The notes: generated by a model from the sequence alone, not told the origin. A DNA stretch of 64,000 nt from Beaufortia kweichowensis (GCA_019155185.1 CM032797.1:1763110-1827109); one strand, 5' to 3'; numbered from the stretch's first letter, positions 34,510 through 45,487 are shown. Translations and numbers: made by a program.

Positions 34510-35399
34510 TTGTTTGTGCAGACTAAGCGATTATCTTTGCAGACCTAGCAGGAAAGCTGGAGATAACCATGCCCAAATTCGGGAAAAAGGTGCCAACAGG
34601 TCTGGGTTGCTGGCCTTGGCAGCTGTCCACGACCATCAAGAAGAAGACTTTAAATACTAAAAGTTTTAGGGAAAGAGAGGTCACTTGGTCGTATTGCCGC
34701 GATTGGTGAACTCCTAGAATTATATAACTAGGGACAGAATTCTGCATATTTTCTTCAAGTGTGATTTTCTTCAATATATATTTTGATTGTTAAAATAAAT
34801 CATTTTAAAGATACTTTTTGAGTCTTCATTCCTGGATAAACGAACATGCGGACTTGAAGGATTAATTGCCAAGTCCAACAGTGGGCAGAGTGGTTTTCAC
34901 ATCTTTTTGTAGCAAGAATAAATTAATTAATAAATTCAACGATCCTTTTTTCCCTTATGCTATATTAGTCTCTGAGTTCAAGAGGAAAACGATCGTCCAT
35001 ATCGTAATAATAGTAGTTAGCAGTTCAGGCCTACCATTCTGTCAACCTAAAAACACACAGACGATCAGATGAGAACGGAAGAAAACCGGGCGTCAGTTCA
35101 CTCTGTCGTCCAACATGGGATTTTCTTTTCCTTAGGTGTCCTGGAAGTTAGGCGTGATGTGGCTGAAATTTCTCTGCATTTCACCTCTATCAAGATTCAT
35201 GTTTCATGCGGTGACAACTCAGTCCGTCTCGTTTCCGAAACCAGGATGAAAACACTCAGGGAAAACGCAACAGTGCATATGAAACAAAACTTGTTCTAGT
35301 TAATCAATATCTTCCTAGATGTTCTGTCTAGTTTTTTAATCTAAATCGCAAATCTTTTTACAGAATGATTTCAGCAAAATCTCTGTGTGCTCACATCAC

Positions 35400-36790
35400 T
35401 CCTCTTTATCTCTGCATGCTCACTGATGTCATCCCGTAATGGTTTGACAAAACTAATCCAATGTACTTTATCACACTCTTTTAAAAGTACCTAGCATGTT
35501 TAAAGAGTACAATTGAATCGTTTGACTGGATTACCCTAGAGTGGTAAGGGTAGGGCTGTCACGATTACAAAATTTGGCTGACGATTAATTGTCTAATAAA
35601 TCATTGCGATTATTTGATTTTGGCGTCTGTTTTAGGGCACTGACAATTATGATGATTAACTGTCCTACAAATTGCCATGCATTTTGTTTTGTGCTTCATT
35701 CACAAGTAATTCATTAATTAAAAATTATTTTAATCTCTTTAGTTAGAGATTGGGGCTGGGTGATGCAGCAAAAAATATAATTGATATAATGTTCATATAA
35801 TTTGATATTGATAATAACTGTATTTATACATTTGAATAACCTCTTTAAAGACCACCAGAAAATAAGGTTTGAATTTAGGCACTGTATTATTCACACTTTC
35901 CCCATTTTAACTGTATTGCTGTCAGATTCTTTGGGTAATAAATAGACCTAATACCTATTTTCAAGTAGGTCTATTTAACAGAACAGAAAAATCAAAGTAA
36001 TCAAATGAAAATAAAACACTGCAGTCTTCACTATATTAATTAAATTCTTCCATCAGTAGCAGTGTATGACTTTCTCTTTACCATTAACACAGACAGGTTT
36101 ATTATTATGCGGTTGTCTGAAACAATTGCGGTGAGGCCACACAACCGTGATTGCCCTAGTAAGAGGTTGCAATAATCTTACGAATTCCCATCAATTCACA
36201 AAGCTCCTTAATAGTCCTGTACTTAAAGTCAGCCCCCTGATCACTGTGCAATTTTTCAGGGATCCCGTAATGGACTATGAATGTTTTCCTAAAGAGCCTT
36301 GGTGACAGTAAGTGACTTCTGGTTAGAAGTAGGAACGGCAACTGCATACTTTGTGAAGTGATCACCGACTTCTTTGGTATTTCTTTTTTGGATCACATCT
36401 TTGGTATTTCTGGAATCTGGCTCAATGGACAAAAAGTCCATAAACACCAGCTCAAGAGGCCAAGTCACGTGGATGTTCACTAAGGAAGCCGCATGCTCAG
36501 GTAAGATTTTATGACACACGCACCATGGGCATGTTTGGATCTTTCTCTCAACATCTACAATCATTCTGGGCCAATAGAACCTTGATCTTACGAGATCAAG
36601 TGTGCATTCCATGCTCAGATGTCCCATTTCATCATGGAGACGTGTCAGAACCATACTACGCAAAGATTCAGGAAGGACCAATTCATACTGGATGTGATTT
36701 CCCTCCTGTCGCTTCTGATAGAGGATTCCGTTCCTCAACTCAAAAGAGTGCCTCAAAGAGTTTTCCTGAAACTCCTGAAATAGCAAAGAA
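35400..36790 (-). pseudogene. Ty3/gypsy integrase, unit A, interrupted by hAT
   Basis: The minus-strand frame (36786-36289) reads LRNGILYQKR, LPESLRSMVLTRLHDEMGH, CTLDLVRSRFYWPRM and CPWCVCHK: the HHCC zinc-binding domain of a gypsy integrase. The catalytic core follows with PLELVFMDFLSIEPDS (first Asp), FTKYAVAVPT and, in another frame, FIVHYGIPEKLHSDQGADF (second Asp) and IKELCELMGIRK. The frame is broken near 36290 and 36390, then a hAT element is inserted at 35551-36158. Beyond it the frame resumes with GNPVKRFNCTL and VHWISFVKPL, where the expected catalytic Glu has become Lys (PVKRFN for PVERFN). The enzyme would join retroelement cDNA to the genome; this copy is dead. Confidence 0.9.
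35551..36158. mobile_element. hAT element inserted in gypsy integrase, 608 bp
   Basis: The ends TAGGGCTGTCACGATTAC and its imperfect inverse near 36141-36158 (ACAACCGTGATTGCCCTA) are inverted repeats. The right flank is GTAAGAGG (36159-36166). In unit B the left flank is GTAAGGGG, giving an 8-bp duplication with seven of eight matches; unit A has lost one G there. It has no transposase. The interior is AT-rich. In unit B only the left part survives (about 38809-39060). Confidence 0.85.
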
Positions 36791-36812
36791 AGTGTAGGAA
36801 TTTCTCTTCTCC

Positions 36813-37767
36813 TGTCACGGAGTCGATAGCTACACCTTCAGCATTGGATTCGATCCCGCACTTCACCCGTTCTGCATCCCCGGACTATTAAGAACTCCAT
36901 TATCCATAATGCATTGCACTTCACCACAGCCATTTTGTAATCACCTGCACCTGTCACCCATCATTAAGGACACTTTAAAAACCCTTTGTTTTGCCGTGTC
37001 CCGGTATTGTTGTTCTTGCCTGTTTGTTACCTGTATTGATATTCCTGCCAGTCCTGTATTGCGTTCGCCTTTTTGGCCTGTTTTGGATATACTTACCTGT
37101 TTTTGATATACTTACCTGTTTTTGATATACTTACCTGTTTTTGCCAGATACTTACCTGTTTTTTGGATATACTTACCTGTTTTGGATATACCACCTGTTT
37201 TGGATATACTTCACCTGTTTTTGGATATACCCCACCTGTTTTTGGACCTGTTTTGGATATACTTACCTGTTTTTGGATATACTTACCTGTTTTTGGATTA
37301 CCACCTGTTTTGGATATACTTACCTGTTTTGGATATACTTACCTGTTTTGGATATACTTACCTGTTTTGGATATACCACCTGTTTTTTGGATATACTTAC
37401 CTGTTTTTGGATATACTTACCTGTTTTTGGATATACTTACCTGTTTTTGGATATACTTACCTGTTTTTGGATATACTTACCTGTTTTTGGATATACTTAC
37501 CTGTTTTTGGATATACTTACCTGTTTTTGGATATACTTACCTGTTTTGGATATACTTACCTGTTTTGGATATACTTACCTGTTTTGGATATACTTACCTG
37601 TTTTTGGATATACTTACCTGTTTTTGGATATACTTACCTGTTTTTGGATACTTACCTGTTAATGTATTTAGATATTTAGATAGATTTTTGCCCGTCTTCT
37701 CCTGTTGATGTTTTTACCTGGTTTTGCTCTGCCTCTGTTTACACTGTCCAAGGGACAGCGCTTTGAC
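36813..37767 (+). mobile_element. gypsy-type LTR, unit A (cut by duplication junction)
   Basis: Begins TGTCACGGAGTCGATAGC, continues with CATTATCCATAATGCATTGC and TTGTTCTTGCCTGTTTG as in many fish gypsy LTRs, and then enters a long 20-bp minisatellite. It ends at GCTTTGACT where unit B starts, so its 3' end is missing. The complete form is at 39459-40173. Confidence 0.85.
37080..37652. repeat. 20-bp minisatellite of U1-like units, unit A
   Basis: About 29 units of 13-20 bp follow the consensus TTTTTGGATATACTTACCTG. Twenty-four contain the exact 11-mer ATACTTACCTG, identical to the 5' end of U1 snRNA; five are variants such as ATACCACCTG. Read on the minus strand each exact unit is CAGGTAAGTAT, the optimal 5' splice site. 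The long Tyr/Leu/Phe-rich frames across it are products of the repeat and are not taken as genes. Confidence 0.93.
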
Positions 37768-38639
37768 TTGTTTGTGCAGACTAAGCGATTATCTTTGCAG
37801 ACCTAGCAGGAAAGCTGGAGATAACCATGCCCAAATTCGGGAAAAAGGTGCCAACAGGTCTGGGTTGCTGGCCTTGGCAGCTGTCCACGACCATCAAGAA
37901 GAAGACTTTAAATACTAAAAGTTTTAGGGAAAGAGAGGTCACTTGGTCGTATTGCACGATTGGTGAACTCCTAGAATTATATAACTAGGGACAGAATTCT
38001 GCATATTTTCTTCAAGTGTGATTTTCTTCAATATATATTTTGATTGTTAAAATAAATCATTTTAAAGATACTTTTTGAGTCTTCATTCCTGGATAAACGA
38101 ACACGCGGACTTGAAGGATTAATTGCCAAGTCCAACAGTGGGCAGAGTGGTTTTCACATCTTTTTGTAGCAAGAATAAATTAATTAATAAATTCAACGAT
38201 CCTTTTTTCCCTTATGCTATATTAGTCTCTGAGTTCAAGAGGAAAACGATCGTCCATATCGTAATAATAGTAGTTAGCAGTTCAGGCCTACCATTCTGTC
38301 AACCTAAAAACACACAGACGATCAGATGAGAACGGAAGAAAACCGGGCGTCAGTTCACTCTGTCGTCCAACATGGGTTTTCTTTTCCTTAGGTGTCCTGG
38401 AAGTTAGGCGGTGATGTCGCTGAAATTTCTCTGCATTTCACCTCTATCAAGATTCATGTTTCATGCGGTGACAACTCAGTCCGTCTCGTTTCCGAAACCA
38501 GGATGAAAACACTCAGGGAAAACGCAACAGTGCATATGAAACAAAACTTGTTCTAGTTAATCAATATCTTCCTAGATGTTCTGTCTAGTTTTTTAATCTA
38601 AATCGCAAATCTTTTTACAGAATGATTTCAGCAAAATCT

Positions 38640-39432
38640 CTGTGTGCTCCTCTTTATCTCTGCATGCTCACTGATGTCATCCCGTAATGGTTTGACAAAA
38701 CTAATCCAATGTACTTTATCACACTCTTTTAAAGTACCTAGCATGTTTAAAAGAGTACAATTGAATCGTTTGACTGGATTACCCCTAGAGTGGTAAGGGG
38801 TAGGGCTGTCACGATTACAAAATTTGGCTGACGATTAATTGTCTAATAAATCATTGCGATTATTTGATTTTGGCGTCTGTTTTAGGGCACTGACAATTAT
38901 GATGATTAACTGTCCTACAAATTGCCATGCATTTTGTTTTGTGCTTCATTCACAAGTAATTCATTAATTAAAAATTATTTTAATCTCTTTAGTTAGAGAT
39001 TGGGGCTGGGTGATGCAGCAAAAAATATAATTGATATAATGTTCATATAATAATAATAATTGATAATAATGTTCATAAAAAGTCCATAAACACCAGCTCA
39101 AGAGGCCAAGTCACGTGGATGTTCACTAAGGAAGCCGCATGCTCAGGTAAGATTTTATGACACACGCACCATGGGCATGTTTGGATCTTTCTCTCAACAT
39201 CTACAATCATTCTGGGCCAATAGAACCTTGATCTTACGAGATCAAGTGTGCATTCCATGCTCAGATGTCCCATTTCATCATGGAGACGTGTCAGAACCAT
39301 ACTACGCAAAGATTCAGGAAGGACCAATTCATACTGGATGTGATTTCCCTCCTGTCGCTTCTGATAGAGGATTCCGTTCCTCAACTCAAAAGAGTGCCTC
39401 AAAGAGTTTTCCTGAAACTCCTGAAATAGCAA
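38640..39432 (-). pseudogene. Ty3/gypsy integrase, unit B, with internal deletion
   Basis: The minus-strand frame 39432-39073 repeats the zinc-binding region and the start of the core (LHDEMGH, CPWCVCHK, PLELVFMDFL) identically to unit A. A deletion then joins it to the left part of the hAT element at about 39060. The post-core segment (FNCTL, VHW type) is still present at about 38640-38790. The second catalytic Asp is lost, so this copy cannot be active. Confidence 0.85.
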
Positions 39433-39458
39433 AGAAAGTGTAGGAATTTCTCTTCTCC

Positions 39459-40173
39459 TGTCACGGAGTCGATAGCTACACCTTCAGCATTGGATTCGAT
39501 CCCGCACTTCACCCGTTCTGCATCCCCGGACTATTAAGAACTCCATTATCCATAATGCATTGCACTTCACCACAGCCATTTTGTAATCACCTGCACCTGT
39601 CACCCATCATTAAGGACACTTTAAAAACCCTTTGTTTTGTGCCGTTCACTGTCCGGTATTGTTGTTCTTGCCTGTTTGTTACCTGTATTGATATTCCTGC
39701 CAGTCCTGTATTGCGTGCGCCTTTTTGGATATACTTACCTGTTTTTGGATATACTTACCTGTTTTTGGATATACTTACCTGTTTTTGGATATACTTACCT
39801 GTTTTTGGATATACTTACCTGTTTTTGGATATACTTACCTGTTTTTGGATATACTTACCTGTTTTTGGATATACTTACCTGTTTTTGGATATACTTACCT
39901 GTTTTTGGATATTCTTACCTGTTTTTGGATATACTTACCTGTTTTTGGATATACTTACCTGTTTTTGGATATACTTACCTGTTTTTGGATACTTACCTGT
40001 TAATGTATTTAGATATTTAGATAGATTTTTGCCCGTCTTCTCCTGTTGATGTTTTTACCTGGTTTTGCTCTGCCTCTGTTTACACTGTCCAAGGGACAGC
40101 GCTTTGACTTTTATTTAAGTAAACCTGTTACACTTACCTGCTTTGACTCTGTCTCTTACCTGAGCCCGTAACA
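39459..40173 (+). mobile_element. solo gypsy-type LTR, 715 bp, unit B
   Basis: Starts TGTCACGGAGTC and ends GAGCCCGTAACA. The flanks are TCTCC (39454-39458) and TCTCT (40174-40178), a 5-bp duplication with one change. It sits in the minus-strand gypsy element between the RNase H-integrase linker (KKVLPSQR, read from 40180 leftwards) and the integrase start. Removing the LTR makes that reading frame continuous, which confirms the boundaries. It contains the U1-like minisatellite and a further ACTTACCTG near its 3' end (about 40133). Confidence 0.87.
39724..39992. repeat. 20-bp minisatellite of U1-like units, unit B
   Basis: Fourteen units in a very regular 20-bp register, with one 15-16-bp last unit. 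Thirteen contain exact ATACTTACCTG; one has ATTCTTACCTG. This array is shorter and more uniform than the one in unit A. Confidence 0.93.
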
Positions 40174-40179
40174 TCTCTG

Positions 40180-40540
40180 AGAGGGAAGAACTTTCTTCCC
40201 TGTTTCTAACTGCCTAACAACTTCATGTATAACTGGATCAGCTCTTTGTTTTTCTTTCAGGTTATCCTCACCAAGGACTGGTATTACAGACAGACCATCA
40301 AAACTCTCACTCTAATCCAGACTGCATGGAATTGCATCAACATGCATGGCAAGGGATTCGACCAGAGCGAAAAAAAATTTTTCCGGACCAGCCATGTCTG
40401 CATTAAAGCTACCTTTTTAGGGTCTGTCTCCACACCGCTGCTAGACACAATGTGCCCGAGATATTTCACAGAAGTTCAGAAAAAGTTACATTTTTCCAGA
40501 GAAAGCTTCAAGCCTAACGTTCTCTTGCAACCGATGTAAA
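40180..40540 (-). pseudogene. Ty3/gypsy reverse-transcriptase tail and RNase H-integrase linker
   Basis: The minus strand reads MKYLGHIVSSSGVETDPKKV and ALMQTW at 40469-40395, the conserved C-terminal end of a gypsy reverse transcriptase. It then passes, with a frame change, into LAMHVDAIPCSLD, SFDGLSVIPVLGEDNLKEKQ and DPVIHEVVRQLETGKK (about 40350-40190), which precede the integrase. The RNase H domain that should lie between is deleted. It is the upstream part of the gypsy element whose integrase is at 39432 and 36786. Confidence 0.82.
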
Positions 40541-40564
40541 ACTTTCAAGGTTACAGATTAAAAA

Positions 40565-41195
40565 TAGCAACACTTCCAAGCGCTGTTAAGCAGCCACCCT
40601 GGGTGTTTTTAGAACAGAGCCTACCGTTTTTAGCCGCTAAAAACCTAGCGTTTGAGCCTAACGTTCTAGTGGATTCGGTGCCTTATGTCTCTTGTGACAC
40701 CAATGAGTAACACCAATGAGTCTGTATGTGATTTTTTTTTTTTTTCTCATCAGAAGTGGAAATCATTGATGCTCGTATAGTCATGGCTCACATCATGTAA
40801 TGGCTTGAATTTGTGAGGTGTGTGCGGTTTAAGGAGCCAATTTGTCGATCTATCTGAAGTTGACCAATGAGAAAACCTTTGGACTCGAGGCTTGTCGCAA
40901 ATGACTTGTGGTCCAAAACGTCCTCAGGTGTGTGATTATGGATATTTAACTACTAGCAAACAAGTCAGTGCGTCCCCAGTCTTAAATCATAAATATCAAA
41001 CATGTCTGACATTTAAGACTACTGATATGACTACCAATTAGATCGAGCAAGATCTACCAACCGGATCTATGCCCAAGCGCTGTTAAGCACCCACACCTGC
41101 CGTTTTTAGAACAGTGGCAAGTGTTTTCAGCCGCATTTTAATGCTCTGGTGGATTCGCCGCCTTATGTCTATTGTGACACCAATGAGTGTGTGTG
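40565..41195. repeat. dispersed repeat with ~510-bp internal direct repeats
   Basis: CAAGCGCTGTTAAGCAGCCA through TTGTGACACCAATGAGT occurs at 40579-40713 and again, diverged, at 41075-41195. The segment between (about 40755-41010) matches 50603-51045 (TTGATGCTCGT, GGTTTAAGGAGCC, TTGTCGATCTATCTGAA, CTTGTCGCAAATGAC). No termini or coding domains were defined. Confidence 0.6.
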
Positions 41196-41654
41196 ACAAT
41201 GTTTTTTCTTACTATGAAGTCAAAGTGTTACAATGTTCTTTAAAGTAAATGCATCTTAACTAAAATATCATTAACTTACCCTCATGTTGTTGACACGATC
41301 TTTTAAATATATCATAAAACTTCATTTGGTACTCATGTGTTGCAAATTTGAATTTGCACTTATTCGTACACATTAGATTTGAAAACTATCAAATAAGCTC
41401 TTAAAATGTTCTCTGTGCTTACTGTATCTGCAGGAGCAGCTATACCTATTGAGTACAAAACTCTTGAGGATAAACAACTAAACTTCTGGGTGGAAAAATA
41501 TTTTAATTTCATCTGTTTTTGATGAGCTCTGTTATCTATTATGTCCCGAGTGGTATTCATTCTGCAGGAACAGCTCATATCTAGCACTGCAAAACATTGT
41601 AAACTTAGGAAAACACTTATTCATACTATTGTTGTCTCTTTTGATGTGTCGCTT

Positions 41655-41735
41655 CATTGTCTCCTAATATTTGTAAGTCGCTTTGGATAAAAGCGTTAGC
41701 TAAATGCCGAAATGTAAATGTAAACAGCTCGCCAG
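41655..41735 (+). repeat. SINE/L2-type 3' tail fragment
   Basis: TTTGTAAGTCGCTTTGGATA, then AAAGCG and a GCTAAATG motif with ATGTAA repeats, is the same tail as at 3594-3662. The head is missing. Confidence 0.75.
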
Positions 41736-42856
41736 CGCTAGATAAGCAAAACCCCCAGGACAACACACAACAAAACTACAATCATCTATAAGCATGAGCT
41801 TACCTGCGGTCATCTATCAATTTACATCATACATTTTCCCACTGAACAGTTTAGGGGTGCTGTTTGAATTAGTCCTAAAAATACAGTGCATTTTTGAAGA
41901 TTTTTGAAGCATTTTTGTCATTAGTCCTATCTTTTAGTCTTCTATTTTTTTAATGTTTGAAAATGAAAGCGCTTGATGAGCTATGAAAACATATAAACTA
42001 ACTCTAACTTTCGAAACTGAAAACTTACTCAACACCACATAAAAAAGCTAAATAAACTAGATCAAAAACCTAGAAGAACACTATAAGCAGACTTCAGAGA
42101 CGACAATAAAAATATCAGAAAGTTGGTGTTTATTTCAATTTCACCAACATTCATCTCTGAATTACATTTTTTGGCGAAGTTTAGACATTTTGCAAATGCC
42201 AACTTAGATGTACATGATTTTTCAATGTGTGCTGTCTTCTCTGGCTTTAGTTACTGTATGAATCTTTTCAGAGGGTTTTGTGATCCATAGGGCCATTGTA
42301 ATTATCCGGACGTATTTGTAGACTGAGATCAGAGGACTGTTTGGCTCAAACAAAAGCCTGGCTGTCTCGCACACTTCATTTGTCTTCAAGATGCAGTACG
42401 CTAGTCAATACAGAGTAACGGCCCCTAAAGCAGAGCCAGATATTGCTTTTTATTGACATGTACATAGCCAACATCCAGTAAAACTTTTGATGCTTCAGAG
42501 TTCACTGCTTTGAATTATAATTATAAAGCAATATCACAAATGTTGTACTGAATATTAGCACGGCTGTGATACGGCTGCATGTAGAGTTGTACAGGTCTCC
42601 ATCTGATACTATACTGTTATGATTCAACCAGTCTGAAACAGTGTGAGTAGAGCAAATACAATTTGTCCCCTCAGCACAAATTGTTTGGAAACACACTTCT
42701 CCACTCCAGGTTTTCCATTTGTCGATGCTCACTCATGGGTGAGAGACACCACAATAAAATGAAACACCTCTTCACTACTGACTATTCTGAGCCCTGTTCT
42801 GAGCAAAGAGAAACAAATATATTCCATTTCATGCTTTTATGAGTCCTTCAACAAAA
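41736..42856. other. unassigned region
   Basis: No gene, array or inverted termini were recognised. The minus-strand frame at 42502-42732 has no domain. Confidence 0.4.
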
Positions 42857-42858
42857 TA

Positions 42859-43438
42859 CACTACATTGCCAAAACTATTGGGACGTTTATATTTTTCTTT
42901 ATTTCCAAACAAAAGAAATAATAATGCTATACAATTAAATTCAATTTTAAAGACTTTTGTTTTCATCTTTGTTGCAAGGGTTTTGGAAGGGCCTGTTTCT
43001 TTTCTGAAATGACTGTAACCTTGTGTACAAGTAAAAAACAAGTGTTCTCATCAGTTTGGGTGATGAGTTTGTGACTCAACGCCTGCAAGTCACCAAGGGT
43101 GTTCAGCTGGGTTCTTGTCTGGGTTTTATGCAGATCGGTAAAGTTCTACACACTAGACTCAATCAATCATTTATTTTCAAACATTGCTTGGTGAACCCTT
43201 GTTCACCAAGCAATGTTTGAAAATAAATGATTGATTGAGTATGGTCATGCTGGTATGGTCATGCTGGAATAGAAAAGGGCCCCTCACAAACTGTTGCTCT
43301 CATATTAGAAGCACACAATTCTCTAGAATATCATCATGTGCTGTAGCATTAACATTTGTGCTCACTAAAATTACTAAAGTAGTCAAATCTGGTCATTAGA
43401 AGAGGGTGTCGCAAAACTTTTGGCAATACAGTATAGTG
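42859..43438. mobile_element. Tc1/mariner-like non-autonomous element, 580 bp
   Basis: The ends CACTACATTGCCAAAACTAT and, reversed, CACTATACTGTATTGCCAAA share CACTA and ATTGCCAAAA, and both are flanked by TA (42857-42858 and 43439-43440). TA duplication and the TTGCCAAAAGT core are typical of fish Tc1/mariner families. There is no transposase. It contains a long perfect palindrome at 43157-43240. Confidence 0.75.
43157..43240. repeat. perfect palindrome, 39-bp arms, 6-bp loop
   Basis: The left arm 43157-43195 (starting ACTCAATCAATCATTTATTT) and the right arm 43202-43240 are exact inverted copies separated by CCCTTG. It lies off-centre in the Tc1/mariner-like element and is unrelated to that element's termini. 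Confidence 0.95.
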
Positions 43439-43699
43439 TACATTTCTTTTGCAACTGGAATAGTTGATATTTGTGTTTTTACCTTGGTATTGCATGAAAT
43501 GTTTAACAATGGGTTTTGTTCTGTTTTTACTGTCACCTTTGAAGATTGAGGTTATTATAGTAGATCATTATATTATGTGTATGTGTGTATGTGAATGTAC
43601 AAGTGTGTTGAATGTTAAATGTATATCCTTTTTTTAAGTATATTTGAGTATGATGTTTTAAAGTGCACCTGATTTCCATTGCACTGTATGTCACTGATA

Positions 43700-43770
43700 A
43701 TAAAAAATCTAACAATATAATAATAATAATAATAATAATATTAATATCTATATAATAATTATTTAATAAT

Positions 43771-43813
<43 letters not shown>

Positions 43814-43924
43814 ATATATATAATAAATAAAGAATACAACAAGGAATATATATAAAGAATAAAACAAGGAATATATATCTATATCTATATATATCTATAT
43901 ATATCTATATCTATATATATATAT

Positions 43925-43955
<31 letters not shown>

Positions 43956-43980
43956 TATATATATTCCTTGTTTTATTCTT
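43700..43980. repeat. microsatellite cluster with palindromic flanks
   Basis: In order: (TAA)n at 43715-43740, (TG)n at 43771-43812, then AAGAATAAAACAAGGAATAT (43855 on), a (TATC)/(TA) run, and ATATTCCTTGTTTTATTCTT ending at 43980. The two 20-bp arms are exact inverted copies. A second, imperfect left arm lies just before (about 43830). Confidence 0.9.
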
Positions 43981-45073
43981 GCATTTTTATACTAATCTTT
44001 TTTCGTGACCCCGACAATTTACCTCCTCTGACATTTCCAGATATTTTTGTATATTTAGTCTGTGGTGTGAGTGCTTATACCGAGGCTCAATTTCGTAATT
44101 TTAAATCTATGGAAGCCCACGTTCAATTTACAAATGGCTGAGTCTATGACTTGGAAGCCTACAAACCACCGAGTTGTGAAAACACCGTCGTTCGTACAAA
44201 GGTTACTTACCTACCTGTGAAATACGTATCTTTACACAATATTTAATCAGATTTATATAATATCCTCCTGACTACCAGCTATGGTATTTTATGGACATTA
44301 TGTTTTAGCGATTTCTCTGAGACATTACAGTTTTAAGTCTGGATGTCCTGTACAGAGCATGTTCAGGGCTTTTCAGAAATGACAAATGATTGGATGTTTC
44401 ACCATGACCACTCCTTGGTTTTTAAAAACAGATGACATTAATTTAGTGATCAAGTGTAACACCCTTATGAAAACTTGATAATATTTTGTACTTAAATCAG
44501 CATCTCGGGAAAATGTTGTGGGGTTTTAAATCAAAATGTGAACCTTTTGTTCATTACAAATTTTGGGAGACACAACAAATTAATAGAGAAAACATTATAT
44601 ATCAAAATTCTTATTATTATGAAAATCTTGCTAATTATTACTCTCATTATTGCACTTATTTGTTCATTCTATGTTGCCCCAAAAACACATTAATAAGCTA
44701 ATTAAATACAGTCATAAATACATTGTATATAATGGAAAAACTTGTTTATTTTATACAATTTTTTTTTTATTTAAATATTGTTCATAACATTGTTGAGAAT
44801 CATCTTGAATGAAAATGCCTGGAACACACTTTAAGTGATCTTGGGATATCTGCGATATCTGTCCGTGCGTCTTATGGCGGATATCCAGGCCATCCGTCTC
44901 CGCTTTGTAACATCAGACACGACTCCCTTCGTTTCGTTTCCAGGCCGGAAAACAATAAAAAGAAAGACCGTTGTCTATTTTTCTCCCACGTCGATCGTGT
45001 GAACGGACATTGCATCCAACAACACAGCAGCAGGTTCTTCCCATGACTAAACTCGTTGGCGCGTCAGAACAAG
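43981..45073. other. unassigned region
   Basis: No gene recognised. The segment 44810-45073 becomes more GC-balanced and contains TGGCGGATATCC and CACGTCGATCGTGTGAACG. It forms the left flank of the LTR element and may be an older repeat into which that element inserted. Confidence 0.4.
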
Positions 45074-45078
45074 TGGCC

Positions 45079-45487
45079 TGTCACGATGTCACCTGTCTTC
45101 TTGTGTTTAAACTTCACTTCCCATGTCACCCTGCACCTCCGCACACCTGTTGTTCATTGTCATCATCATCTACACCAGCACCTGTCTGCAATAACCCGGA
45201 CTCTTTATATACTGTGTGTTTTGTTCAGTTCACTGTCCAGTCTACACTATTGTTACCCGGACTCACTTACCTGTGTTAGCGTTCGTCTCCTGTTGGTTTA
45301 ATCTTCGTCAAGTCTTCAGTGATCTTCCTTCGTCATCATCTCGTCTTCTGTGTTCCCCAAGTTCATCGGCAGTCCAAGGACAGTATTAGTTTGAGTTATT
45401 TACCTTTTTATTTACCATTCTGTTTATCTGTTCAATTAAAGATCCTTTCTGTTTATCCACTGACTCAGTCCCTTCTGTTCCATAACA
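45079..45487 (+). repeat. left LTR of the non-autonomous element
   Basis: TG...CA ends (TGTCACGATG and CCATAACA). It contains TTTATATACTGTG (TATA-like, 45206), an ACTTACCTG motif near 45265, and AATTAAAG near 45436 with a downstream T-rich stretch. The last 95 bp are repeated at 47539-47633. Confidence 0.85.

Larger units (their letters stand above)
34510..37767. repeat. tandem segmental duplication, unit A (3.26 kb)
   Basis: The unit begins TTGTTTGTGCAGACTAAGCG and repeats at 37768. It contains part of a minus-strand gypsy element with its integrase, a hAT insertion (35551-36158) and a plus-strand LTR cut by the junction at 37767. Differences from unit B are scattered single bases and 1-2-bp indels, a 0.6-kb deletion in B and a shorter minisatellite in B, so the duplication is recent. 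Confidence 0.9.
37768..40110. repeat. tandem segmental duplication, unit B (2.34 kb)
   Basis: Matches unit A from its first base and ends at GCTTTGACTT (40110), after which the LTR continues to its natural end. Relative to A, unit B lacks the segment equivalent to about 35810-36437, from inside the hAT element to inside the integrase. The break in B (39040-39075) is marked by a short (TAA)n run. Confidence 0.9.

Noticed and set aside
37073..37708. Open frames of 170-211 residues rich in Tyr, Leu, Phe and Cys on the plus strand
   Set aside because: They are the three-frame translation of the 20-bp minisatellite; all three frames are open because the unit lacks stops, and the length depends only on array size.
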